Of a DNA stretch of 30,910 bases, positions 7,687-16,800 are shown one piece after another (the stretch's first letter is position 1; each line of letters opens with the position of its first letter). Under the pieces are notes generated by a model, which saw only the letters and a program-made list of their open reading frames with translations, did not search any database and had not been told where the DNA came from. Source of the DNA: CAYNNP01 sp964398215 (lineage in GTDB: Bacteria; Planctomycetota; Planctomycetia; Pirellulales; Pirellulaceae); the NCBI GenBank assembly GCA_964398215.1, contig CAYNNP010000048.1:1-30910 (forward strand), in the 5' to 3' direction. The translations under genes and the position numbers were made by a program.

Positions 7687-9591
7687 ATGAACACCAAAAG
7701 ACTTCGATTTTCACTGCTCGCGATCCTGCTTTGTTTTCCCATCATCCAATCTCCGGCTGATGAATTATCGATCGAGATTGACGCAACAAACTTGCCGCGG
7801 CGATTGCTGGAATCAACCGTCCGCATCCCAGTGACCAAGAAAATTCGTTCGGGAAAAAACAAAGAGACCGTTGCGCTGTGGTATCCAAAATGGGTGCCCG
7901 GTTCGCATGGCCCAGGCGGCCCAATCGGCAATGTTGGTGGGCTGCGTGTCACCGACGGCCAAGGAAACAAATTGGCGTGGTCGCGAAGCGTTGGCAAGTT
8001 TCATCGCATTGAAGTTTCCGTACCAGCGGCAACGAAAGAAATCCAAGTTCAAATGCGTTACATCTGTAATCAGCCGACGACAAGCTCTGCGGGCTTGGAC
8101 TCGTTCGGCAGCCAGCTATTGGGATTCATCAGCAACAACACGGTCTTTACTTATCCCGAAGTGATCAACATTGACAAAGACCGCGTCAAATACAGTTTCA
8201 AGCTTCCTGATGGATGGAAGGCTGCGTCGGCGTTGCCGGGAATCAATCAGCAAAAACTTCAAGGCAACGAAGCGGTCAGCATTCGGCGATTCATTGATTG
8301 CCCAGTCATGTGCGGCTTGAACCACAAACCTTATGTGCTAACCAAAGAGCATGACGGCAAAATTTCGCCGCATCGACTGCACATCTTTAGCGAAGCAGAA
8401 TCGGTTCTAAACTTGCCAGAACAAATGGTTGACCGGATGCGAAAGATGGTCCATCAATCCGCCAAGCTTTTCGATTCGCAGCCCTTCGAACAGTTTGATA
8501 TTTTGCTGGCCACCTCCGATGTCTTAGGACGCAATGGCCTGGAACATTCCAGCAGCTCGTTCAACATCCTCGGTCAACGGTCTTTCCAAGATCCTAAAAA
8601 ACTCAAGGGCTGGGATCGACTGCTGGTGCCACACGAATACATTCATGCTTGGTGCGGAAAATATCGCCGACCCGCTGGCATGGTGACGAAAGATTTTCAC
8701 ACGGACAAAAAAACAGAATTGCTGTGGGTCTACGAAGGATTGACTCAATACCTTGGCGAATTGGTCGAGGCTCGCTCTGGGCTGATGTCGCCCGACGAGT
8801 TTCGTCACCGAGTGGCGACAGAAGTACGGGCTGCAATGCACCAACAAGGTCGTGACTGGCGGTCACTCGCCGACACCGCTGCCTGTTCTGATATCCTGCG
8901 CAAGGGAAGTGACAGTTGGCCCCGACTACGCAGGAGCCAAGACTATTACATGGAAGGAATGCTGTTCTGGCTGGAGGCGGACGCAATCATCCGTGACAAA
9001 TCTGAGGGCAAAAAATCGCTGGATGATTTTTGCCATGCGTTTTTCAAGTATGAACCGGGCGGCACACACCCCAAACCGTTTGATCGAGACGAGATCGTCC
9101 AAACGCTTGGCAAGACTGTTGAATTCGACTGGGACGGATTGATCCGCCGACGAATCGAAGCCTTGGTGGATCGATACGATTTGTCATTCGTTCAGCGGTT
9201 GGGCTATACCGTTCAATTCTCGAATGCAAAGCCGTCCATTCCAGCTACAACGTTTCGTCGGGTCGGAGGCGTGGACTTGTTGGATTCGATCGGCGCCGTG
9301 ATTGAAACGTCGGGAGTCGTCAAAGATCTGCTACTAGGGACGCCCGCGGACAAGGCGGGCCTAGGACCAGGAATGAAGATCATTGCCGTCAACGGTCACA
9401 AATTTTCTCAGAATCGAATGCAAGATGCGATTAGCATGTCGGCCAATACAGGCACGATCGTGCTGATGGTTGAAAGCGGCGATAGCTTTGTCAACAAAAC
9501 AATCGACTACGCTGGTGGCCCAAGGTTCATGCAACTGGTTCGCAATGAGAAACACACTGATGTCCTGGCCGAAATCGTAAAGCCACGATAG
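7687..9591 (+). CDS. Exported M61-family metallopeptidase with C-terminal PDZ domain
   Basis: This 634-residue protein begins with a signal peptide (MNTKRLRFSLLAILLCFPII). An N-terminal beta domain precedes a gluzincin catalytic domain. The zinc motif is HEYIH (His316, Glu317, His320) followed by AW, and the third ligand is probably Glu350 in WVYEGLTQYLGEL. This arrangement is typical of the glycyl aminopeptidase M61 family. A PDZ domain near residues 545-600 (LLGTPADKAGLGPGMKIIAVNG) completes the usual architecture. M61 enzymes cleave N-terminal small residues. Substrates here are unknown. The protein should act in the periplasm or at the surface. It starts a plus-strand series that runs to 13510. 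The esterase gene follows after 48 bases. Confidence 0.92.
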   Translation: MNTKRLRFSLLAILLCFPIIQSPADELSIEIDATNLPRRLLESTVRIPVTKKIRSGKNKETVALWYPKWVPGSHGPGGPIGNVGGLRVTDGQGNKLAWSRSVGKFHRIEVSVPAATKEIQVQMRYICNQPTTSSAGLDSFGSQLLGFISNNTVFTYPEVINIDKDRVKYSFKLPDGWKAASALPGINQQKLQGNEAVSIRRFIDCPVMCGLNHKPYVLTKEHDGKISPHRLHIFSEAESVLNLPEQMVDRMRKMVHQSAKLFDSQPFEQFDILLATSDVLGRNGLEHSSSSFNILGQRSFQDPKKLKGWDRLLVPHEYIHAWCGKYRRPAGMVTKDFHTDKKTELLWVYEGLTQYLGELVEARSGLMSPDEFRHRVATEVRAAMHQQGRDWRSLADTAACSDILRKGSDSWPRLRRSQDYYMEGMLFWLEADAIIRDKSEGKKSLDDFCHAFFKYEPGGTHPKPFDRDEIVQTLGKTVEFDWDGLIRRRIEALVDRYDLSFVQRLGYTVQFSNAKPSIPATTFRRVGGVDLLDSIGAVIETSGVVKDLLLGTPADKAGLGPGMKIIAVNGHKFSQNRMQDAISMSANTGTIVLMVESGDSFVNKTIDYAGGPRFMQLVRNEKHTDVLAEIVKPR

Positions 9592-9639
9592 ATCAAAATC
9601 CAAGCTCCATTGACTGAACACAAAAGACATCTTCCTCCC

Positions 9640-10518
9640 ATGCGAAACATCATTCTCGCTTGCTTGCTGGTCTTTGCCGCAAACCTTTACGGACAGCAAT
9701 ACAAGCACGGCCTGGATTCACAGCCCAGCGATTCTGTGCCCCACGGCAAGGTCACGCAACACGAGTGGCTAAACAGCAAAGTCTTTCCTGGTACGAAACG
9801 GCGATATTCCATTTACGTACCGGCTCAGTATGACGGCAAGACACCGGCGGCCTTGATGGTCGTGCAGGACGGTCATGCATACGAAAAAACGCAGGGCGAT
9901 TTTCGCTTGCCCGTTGTTTTTGACAACCTGATTGCGAAAGGAGACATGCCAGTCACAATTGCCGTCATGATCGACCCAGGCCACAAGGGCGACTTGCCAG
10001 AATCGCGAGGCTGGCAGCCGCGACCAGCCAATCGCAGCGTCGAGTACGATTCTGTTAACGGAGAATACGCGAAGTTTTTGCTGACCGAAATATTGCCTGA
10101 GATCGAAAAGTCGTACCGTCTAACCAAAAACCCAGACCTTCGCGCGGCGTGTGGCAGTAGTTCCGGCGGGATCTGTGCATTCAGCATCGCTTGGCACCAG
10201 CCGGACCAGTTTCGCAAAGTGCTCAGCCATATCGGCAGCTTTGTCGACCTTCGGGGCGGGCACAACTATCCCCCCATGATACGGAAGACAGAAAAGAAGC
10301 CGATTCGAGTACTTTTGCAAGATGGCGAAAATGATCTGGATAATCGGTTCGGAAATTGGCCTCTTGCCAACAAGCAGATGGCAAAGTCCCTTGCATTTAG
10401 AAATTACGACTTCAAACTGGTTTTTGGAAACGGAGCGCATGACGGCAAACATGCCGGTACGATCTTCCCCGATTCCCTGCGTTGGCTTTGGCGAGGCTGG
10501 AAACAGCACAAACCTTGA
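9640..10518 (+). CDS. Exported alpha/beta-hydrolase esterase (Fes/esterase D-like)
   Basis: This is a 292-residue protein with a signal peptide (MRNIILACLLVFAANLYGQ). The ATG at 9640 is chosen because a TTG at 9610 would place a charged tail before the signal. The fold is that of the putative esterase family (PF00756 type, as in enterochelin and feruloyl esterases). The nucleophile elbow is GSSSG with Ser174, the oxyanion region lies around MVVQDGHAY, and the catalytic His is probably in NGAHDGKHAG near the C-terminus. Planctomycetes often carry several such exported esterases for carbohydrate ester removal. The exact substrate cannot be read from the sequence. It lies between the M61 peptidase and the EboD-like gene on the same strand. 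Confidence 0.85.
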   Translation: MRNIILACLLVFAANLYGQQYKHGLDSQPSDSVPHGKVTQHEWLNSKVFPGTKRRYSIYVPAQYDGKTPAALMVVQDGHAYEKTQGDFRLPVVFDNLIAKGDMPVTIAVMIDPGHKGDLPESRGWQPRPANRSVEYDSVNGEYAKFLLTEILPEIEKSYRLTKNPDLRAACGSSSGGICAFSIAWHQPDQFRKVLSHIGSFVDLRGGHNYPPMIRKTEKKPIRVLLQDGENDLDNRFGNWPLANKQMAKSLAFRNYDFKLVFGNGAHDGKHAGTIFPDSLRWLWRGWKQHKP

Positions 10519-10572
10519 ACCACCATCGCAGCCCCTGAAATCTTAAAAACCAGATTGGATCACGTTATTTTA

Positions 10573-11730
10573 ATGCCTGAAGGACACGACCGTTCGGTGG
10601 ACATCACGTTCCAAGTTCCGTTTGTTCATCGGTTGCGCGTGACCAATGATGTCGCTGGTGATGACTTTGCACTGTTGGATGCTGTGCTTGAAAAAGGCGA
10701 GTTATCGACGGCCAAAGTTCTGCTCATCGCCGAACGCCCCGTCGCCTCCGCTTCCTCGCGCGTTGCCCAGCTACAGACCCGGCTACAGGAATCGGCAAAC
10801 ATCGACTTGGTCCGCGACGTGATGCTGGTTGATGGCGGCGAATCGGTCAAGAATTCTGACACGCTGGTTGATACCGTTTTGGAATCGATCAATTCGCATC
10901 ACTTGGATCGGCGCAGCTACATCGTCGCTGTCGGTGGCGGTGCCATGCTGGACGCGGTCGGCTATGCCGCAGCGATCGCCCATCGTGGTATCCGGCTTGT
11001 GCGTTTGCCGACCACAACGTTAGCGCAGGCGGATTCGGGCGTCGGTGTAAAAAATGCGATCAACCGATTCGACAAAAAAAACTGGGTCGGTACCTTTGCT
11101 GTTCCATGGGCCGTGATCAACGATGCGGGCCTATTGGAAACGTTGTCGGACCGCGATTTTCACAGCGGGTTTAGCGAAGCCGTCAAAGTCGCATTACTGA
11201 AAGACAAAGACGAATTCGATTGGCTGTGCAATCACGCGACGGATATTCGTCAACGGATTCCAGATACTTGCAACCGCGCGATCGACCGATCCTGCCGATT
11301 GCACCTCAAGCACATTACTGAGGGCGGCGACCCGTTCGAAATGTTGGAAGCACGCCCGCTGGACTTTGGTCATTGGTCCGCCCACCGGTTAGAACCGTTG
11401 ACCAACTACGAAATCCGGCACGGTGAAGCCGTCGCGATTGGCGTGGCGATCGATTGCATCTACTCAAGCATCAAATTCGGCTTTCCGCAGCTCGCGGTTC
11501 AGCAAGTCCTGCAGACCATGAACGACATGGGACTTCATTTGTGGCACAATGAGCTTCATCCTATCGACCGACTTTTGGGTGGATTGGAAGAGTTCCGGCA
11601 ACACCTGGGCGGACGACTCACAATCACGATGCTGCGCGATGTTGGATCTCCGGTCGATGTGCATGAGATCGACCAGCATGCCATGAAGACGGCGATTGAG
11701 AAATTGCACGAATTCTGCGAGCGAGGGTAA
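10573..11730 (+). CDS. 3-dehydroquinate synthase-like protein of the EboD type
   Basis: This is a 385-residue NAD-dependent sugar-phosphate cyclase homologue. The ATG at 10573 is preferred, and a TTG at 10555 is also in frame. The glycine-rich NAD loop VAVGGGAMLDAVGYAAA, RLPTTTLAQADSGVGVKNAIN, and the metal ligands Glu in GFSEAVKVALLKD, His in DFGHWSAHRLE and His in IRHGEAVAIG are all present. The wording DSGVGVKN and DFGHW, rather than DSSVGGKT and NFGHT of genuine AroB, matches the EboD branch as I remember it. EboD belongs to a six-gene cluster implicated in moving secondary-metabolite precursors to the periplasm. None of the other ebo genes is in this window. It is therefore probably not the shikimate-pathway enzyme, though an annotation pipeline could label it AroB. 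Confidence 0.85.
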   Translation: MPEGHDRSVDITFQVPFVHRLRVTNDVAGDDFALLDAVLEKGELSTAKVLLIAERPVASASSRVAQLQTRLQESANIDLVRDVMLVDGGESVKNSDTLVDTVLESINSHHLDRRSYIVAVGGGAMLDAVGYAAAIAHRGIRLVRLPTTTLAQADSGVGVKNAINRFDKKNWVGTFAVPWAVINDAGLLETLSDRDFHSGFSEAVKVALLKDKDEFDWLCNHATDIRQRIPDTCNRAIDRSCRLHLKHITEGGDPFEMLEARPLDFGHWSAHRLEPLTNYEIRHGEAVAIGVAIDCIYSSIKFGFPQLAVQQVLQTMNDMGLHLWHNELHPIDRLLGGLEEFRQHLGGRLTITMLRDVGSPVDVHEIDQHAMKTAIEKLHEFCERG

Positions 11731-11758
11731 CGCCGATTTTCTGCGGGCAAACCTAGCC

Positions 11759-12475
11759 ATGATTGAAGAAAAACCTGCCGAGCAGCCGAACCGGAAAAAG
11801 TCACGACTGCGAATCGCCATCATCATTTCAGTCGTCGCCCACATCGGCTTTGCCGGGTACTTGATCAATAAATACGCGCCAGGGACGAAGACGGCTGCGG
11901 CATCGGATTCGCAAAGCGAGTCTTCCCCGTCGGATGATTCATCCAAAGACCCGCAATCCGGCAGCAGCGCGCCGATCAGCGAGACTGAGATTGAAAAAAC
12001 GCTGCAAGCAAAAGTCAATCAAGTCAACCAGCTTAGCGACGAAGAAAAACTCTCCGAGCTGGAACGCAACCTATCGAGACTGGACTCCATTGCGACACCA
12101 GAATCCGTCGTGCAAACAGGCACCAGCGTTGCCAAAACCTTCGGCATTAACACCGACCAGTATGCCGATCGCAAGACTCCTAAGTCCGGCAGCTTTGATA
12201 CCAAAACGGCACAGATCAAAGACGTCGTTCGCGTGACAAATGAATCTGGAAAAATGGTCTTTGAATCGGTATTGGTCGATTCGGGTGGACGAGAGATCCG
12301 AGTGCCAATGAGCAACGAAGAAGGCGAAACCGTTTACCAGACATTTCAAACCATGAAACGCTTTCCGATGGCTCAGGGTTTGTATCGCAGCGTCGTCATG
12401 CCCTTGATGCAAAAGATGCTCGACAGCAAAGACGCAGCTACCAACCTACCACCAGGACCACCCGCGACTGATTGA
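11759..12475 (+). CDS. Single-pass membrane protein with coiled-coil, unknown function
   Basis: This is a 238-residue protein starting at ATG 11759, 28 bases after the EboD-like gene. A short basic cytoplasmic segment leads to one membrane helix (IAIIISVVAHIGFAGYLI, about residues 19-36), reminiscent of the TonB-type N-terminal anchor. A low-complexity linker rich in Ser, Asp and Lys (about 40-75) follows. A predicted coiled coil comes next (QAKVNQVNQLSDEEKLSELE), then a folded C-terminal region of about 120 residues that I do not recognise. Nothing identifies a reaction. The bitopic shape suggests a periplasmic scaffold or interaction role, which is inference only. Confidence 0.7.
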   Translation: MIEEKPAEQPNRKKSRLRIAIIISVVAHIGFAGYLINKYAPGTKTAAASDSQSESSPSDDSSKDPQSGSSAPISETEIEKTLQAKVNQVNQLSDEEKLSELERNLSRLDSIATPESVVQTGTSVAKTFGINTDQYADRKTPKSGSFDTKTAQIKDVVRVTNESGKMVFESVLVDSGGREIRVPMSNEEGETVYQTFQTMKRFPMAQGLYRSVVMPLMQKMLDSKDAATNLPPGPPATD

Positions 12476-12556
12476 TTGATTCTGAAAAACAACCGACCCT
12501 AGCATCGTCCGTTGTTCAGTCGCTTTGGCATCACATCCTCCGCCTCGATTTCCTGC

Positions 12557-13261
12557 ATGGCAAAACACATTCACTTGATCGCCTTTGTGGCTCCGCTCGC
12601 AGCATTCTTTTTGCTCGGAGCGCTGGTGCCGTATGAAACATCAGACGGGGCAGTTCAAGAGTGGCCCTATCTGGGACTGGTGATCGGCAGAGTCCTATTG
12701 ATGGGAATGTTGATCGTCGCGTTCCTGCGGATCTATCGTCAAGAATTTGCTTTTAAAGTTGATACATGGGCCTTGCTGGTTGGTGCTGTGGGCGGAGGAT
12801 TATGGATCGGGCTATGTTGGCTTGATCTGGAAAACTCGATCTTTGAAACTTTAGGATTACCGCTGTCTTGGCTGGGAGAACGTGATAGTTTTAATCCAAG
12901 CCAGTATGACGAACCGCCAGCGAAAGCAGCTTTCTACGCGTTTCGGTTTTCTCTGTTAGTATTGATGGTGCCAATCGCGGAAGAACTTTTCCTGCGAGCG
13001 TTCTTCATGCGACTGATTGATACCGATCAATGGCGTGAACAAGAATTGGCAGCGATCGGATGGAAAGGATTGGTAGCAGGTACGCTTTATGGAGTCCTGA
13101 CCCACCCGAGTGAGTTTATTGCGGCTGCGGTTTGGTTCAGTCTGATAACGCTGTTGATGAAGCGGACCAACCGATTTTGGAACTGTGTTGTCGCTCACGT
13201 GGTCACCAACCTGGTACTGGGAATCTACATTGTCATCACCGGCAACTGGCAACTTTGGTAA
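12557..13261 (+). CDS. Exosortase-associated CPBP intramembrane protease
   Basis: This is a 234-residue multi-pass membrane protein with the CPBP (Abi/CAAX) glutamic protease motifs: EExxxR as AEELFLRAFF (Glu142, Glu143, Arg147), a His motif in LYGVLTHPSEF, and HxxxN as HVVTNLVLGIYI. The overall pattern, including the C-terminal ITGNWQLW, matches the CAAX prenyl protease-related family associated with PEP-CTERM/exosortase systems (TIGR03008, from memory). Such proteins occur beside exosortases that process surface proteins, but no exosortase is seen here. The ATG at 12557 is chosen over 12512 because the extra residues are not membrane-like. The YidD gene follows 27 bases later. Confidence 0.88.
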   Translation: MAKHIHLIAFVAPLAAFFLLGALVPYETSDGAVQEWPYLGLVIGRVLLMGMLIVAFLRIYRQEFAFKVDTWALLVGAVGGGLWIGLCWLDLENSIFETLGLPLSWLGERDSFNPSQYDEPPAKAAFYAFRFSLLVLMVPIAEELFLRAFFMRLIDTDQWREQELAAIGWKGLVAGTLYGVLTHPSEFIAAAVWFSLITLLMKRTNRFWNCVVAHVVTNLVLGIYIVITGNWQLW

Positions 13262-13288
13262 CACCATGACAATCGAGATGACAGAACG

Positions 13289-13510
13289 ATGATCGGCAGG
13301 GCGATTAGCAAGCTGTTTGTGGGCATCATTCGCTTGTACCAAATCGGTATCAGCCCGCTGCTTGGGCCTTCTTGCCGATTCACGCCGACTTGCAGTCAGT
13401 ATGCTATCGAAGTGATACGCAAGAACGGTCCGCTGAAGGGCACCTTTCGAGCGTTGGTGCGAATTCTAAAGTGCCACCCCTGGCATCCAGGCGGACATGA
13501 TCCCCCCTAA
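13289..13510 (+). CDS. yidD: Membrane protein insertion efficiency factor YidD
   Basis: This is a 73-residue protein with the characteristic YidD pattern: an amphipathic N-terminus (LFVGIIRLYQIGISPLLG), then PSCRFTPTCSQYAIEVIRKNG with conserved Cys residues, and the tail ILKCHPWHPGGHDPP. YidD assists the YidC insertase at the cytoplasmic face of the inner membrane. In many bacteria it sits between rnpA and yidC near the origin. Here it follows the CPBP protease gene instead, with 27 bases between them, suggesting a co-transcribed pair. Length is normal. Confidence 0.95.
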   Translation: MIGRAISKLFVGIIRLYQIGISPLLGPSCRFTPTCSQYAIEVIRKNGPLKGTFRALVRILKCHPWHPGGHDPP

Positions 13511-13868
13511 AGCCGGGCTCTGGATCGAGCTTTCATGGGAAAAGAGGGGCAGGGGATTCCCAATAGACTAATAATGGAACACCAAGGCCATTTGGAGCGT
13601 CTTACCTAAGCCTCATCTTCGGGCGCGCCAACAAACCTGGACAAACACACACTTATCGATCTGGTTTGGCAATATTTTCGTGCTAGTAAAGCTCTGGTGG
13701 TTGCATCGGATTTGTTTGTCTGAGTGATTGTCGCGTGCCGAAGGGAACGGATGACATAGTGGTCTTGTCACCGTAAATTCGAATGTTTCACGGCATTCGA
13801 TCATCAACGCCAAGTTATGTATCTTTGGCTGGAACCCTTACTCTCGAAACACCGACCCAAGTTTTTCG
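13511..13868. other. Intergenic region upstream of the giant surface protein, with an inverted repeat
   Basis: These 358 bases separate yidD from the large LEPR-XLL gene. A perfect inverted repeat with 7-base arms (TCGAATG at 13779-13785 and CATTCGA at 13794-13800, loop of 8) lies 69 bases before the ATG. It could be an operator or an mRNA leader hairpin, but an arm of this length can arise by chance in a window of this size. No gene or terminator with a T-run is visible. Confidence 0.4.
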
Positions 13869-16800
13869 ATGCGTTCACAAAAAACCGCTTCTACAAATTC
13901 GACTCAACTGAAACGATCAGCGCTTCAACGTTGTCTTGATTTCTTTCGGCCACAATCCGGCCTGTCAGCAAAGCGTGGCCGCTTGTTGTTGGAGTCACTG
14001 GAAAAGCGTCAGATGCTGGCGGGTGATGTTGACTTGTTCGCCACCGACGGGGTCGTGGAAAACCAGCCACAAAGCGATTCTGTTGAAAGGGCAACATTGA
14101 TATCGACAGAGGAACCAGAAGGTGAGTCCATCCCGGACTTGGTTGGTTTCGCACAAGCGCTTGCTGAATCAGGCACGCAGCTTTTTGGTGCCGCCTGGTC
14201 CGCTGCTTCTACCGAACAGAGAGACCTATTCGAGGATGGTAGAAACGAATTGCCATTCATCGAAATCACGGGTCCCGATCGCACACTAAACTCGATTGGC
14301 GTCGCGGAAGACATCACGGTTTTCCCAACATGGGAATTTCCAGACGGTAGCCGCAGTGAAGGGGTTTTGACTCTGGAAGAGATCAGCGAGCGAAGTGGCA
14401 TCGATATCCCAGAAAGTCAAACACCGACCTTCGAGCCGGTTGGTGCACAAACAGTGCAGATCGGATCGCCACTGCATGTGCCGATTGATGTTTATGATCC
14501 CGATGGCGGCCCACAAACCGTCACGATCTCGGTGGACGACCCAAGTCTACTGAATGTAGTGGTGCTGTCTGGAAACCGCTCGATTCGCGTCGACGTGCAA
14601 GGCTTCGGCGACCAGGTGTTCGAGCTTTTCGAGCAACGTGCGCCACTTCCTACAAGCCGGGTGATTGAACTTGCCAATGCCGACTTCTATGACGGTATCA
14701 TTTTCCACCGTGTGATTGACAACTTTGTAATCCAAGCGGGTGATCCAACCGCTACGGGTTCTGGTGGCTCGCAATTGGGCGACTTTGATGACCAATTCCA
14801 CCCAGACCTTCAACACAATCGCGCTGGAATTTTGTCCTTCGCGAAAGCGGGTGACGATACCAACGATTCACAGTTCTTTGTCACAGAAGGTCCGACGCGG
14901 TTCTTGGACTTTAACCACTCTGTGTTTGGCGTGTTGGTCGAAGGCGAAGACGTGCGTGAAGCGATCAGCGGGCAAGAGACCAACGCCGCGGGCCGCCCAA
15001 CCTTCGATGTCACGATCGATTCGATCGATGTTTTCGACGACACCGAAAACTCTGTAATTTTGCTCGAAGCGCTCGGTGGAACTGGATCAACGAACGTGAC
15101 GATTACGGTCACTGATAGCGACGGCAATCAGTTTTCCGAAAACATTGCTGTTGATGTCGTGGAAGACACAGCCAACAGCCAACCGTACTTGAACCCCGTA
15201 TCCATTCCAGCCTCGTTTCCGGCTTCACAACCAGCTGAGATTCAACTTTCAAGTACCGATATCGAAGGCGACCCCGTTACCTACTTTGCAAATGCGGGTT
15301 TGACTTCCGATGCAGTGGTAGATGTGGATTCGGCAACGGGCCTAGTAACCGTCACGCCGGCACCCGGATTTTCGGGGCCGCTGACCATTAGCGTTGGAGT
15401 TCAAGCGAGTCAAAACGCTGGCGCAGACAACGACACGCAATTGTTGAACCTCAGTTTCGAGGGCGAGGAAGTCCTAGCTACTCCGACGTCCATTGATCTT
15501 TTGGCAGGATCCGATACCGGCCGCAGTGACACCGACAATATCACGGCAGCCAATTCGCACGTCTTGCGTGTAACAGGTGTCGACGACGGTAACTTGATTG
15601 AGATTTTCAATGTAACATCTGGAGCCATCGTTGGTTCCGGAGTCGCAGCGGGCTCAACGATCGATATCACCACGAACAATATCGCGGTGCTTGGCGATGG
15701 AACATTTACATTGGCCGCTCGGCAACGTGACGGCGATTTGATTAGCGAACTGTCCGATGTATTGACACTCGTTCAGGATACGACTCAGCCAGACCCGGTT
15801 GCAGGTACCGCAGCAACCCAAGCCAATGCTGGTCGCGAGTTCCAGACGGATTTGATCAGTAGCGAAGAAGGCAATGGATTGACCTATGAGTTAGTTACTG
15901 GCCCAACTGGCTTGACGCTTGATTCAGAAACCGGTTTGATCTCATGGACTCCAACCTCAGACCAGTCGGGCCAGAACGTTGTAACGTTCCAAACAGAAGA
16001 CAGCGCAGGCAACACCCGAACAGAAACGTTGACTTTGGATGTTCAAGCAAATGCACTTGGAGAGATCCGGCTTGAAATCGCTGATACAAACGGCAATGTG
16101 ATCGATACGGTAGGAGTCGGTCAGAACTTTCAGCTTCGGTTCTTTGGTGGTGATGCGCGTATTCCACCAGAAGGTATTTTTGCGGCTTACGCTGATGTGC
16201 TTTTCGATCCTACGATAATTCGCCCAGTGCCTGGCAGCGCCATCGATTTCGAGAGCACATTCACGACGGTTCCCAGCGGAACATTCGAAACGGGATTGAT
16301 CGATGAACTGGGGGCCGCTGGAAACAGAATTCAAGCGACTGGCGAAATAGAGAGTTTGATTGCAACCATCCAGTTTGAAGCAATCGCATCTGGCACGGTC
16401 AATATTCGCAGTGAACCTGCCGACACCAGCACGCTGGAGTTTTTGCTGTTTGGCATCGACAATGCGATCGCGGAAGAATCCGTTATCTATGGATCAACAA
16501 CTCTGGTAGTCGGACAGGAATTGTTTACGGCTCCTGACCAGTTCACCGTTATCGAGGACTCTGTCAGCACCGTCTTGGACGTCTTGCAAAACGACCAGAC
16601 CCAAGGCAACGGTACGCTGTCAGTTGTCTCCGTTACTCAGCCCACAAGCGGCGGAAGCGTAACAGTGGAAAATGGTTCGGTTGTGTTCACGCCAGCGGCC
16701 AACTTTGAAGGTGTGACCGAATTCACCTATCGAGCAAGCGATGGGACCGCTGAGAGCGACGAAACGGTAACCGTTACCGTAACGGGCATCAACGATCCTC

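Noticed and set aside
10573..11730. Calling this gene aroB of the shikimate pathway
   Set aside because: The substrate-loop wording differs from AroB and fits the EboD branch. A pathway role is not supported by neighbours.
11464..12018. 184-codon open frame on the minus strand
   Set aside because: It is antisense across the EboD-like gene end and the following membrane-protein gene, both of which have strong coding support on the plus strand.
12557..13261. CPBP protein as a bacteriocin-immunity or phage-defence gene
   Set aside because: The closest pattern is the exosortase-associated branch, and no toxin or defence gene is adjacent.
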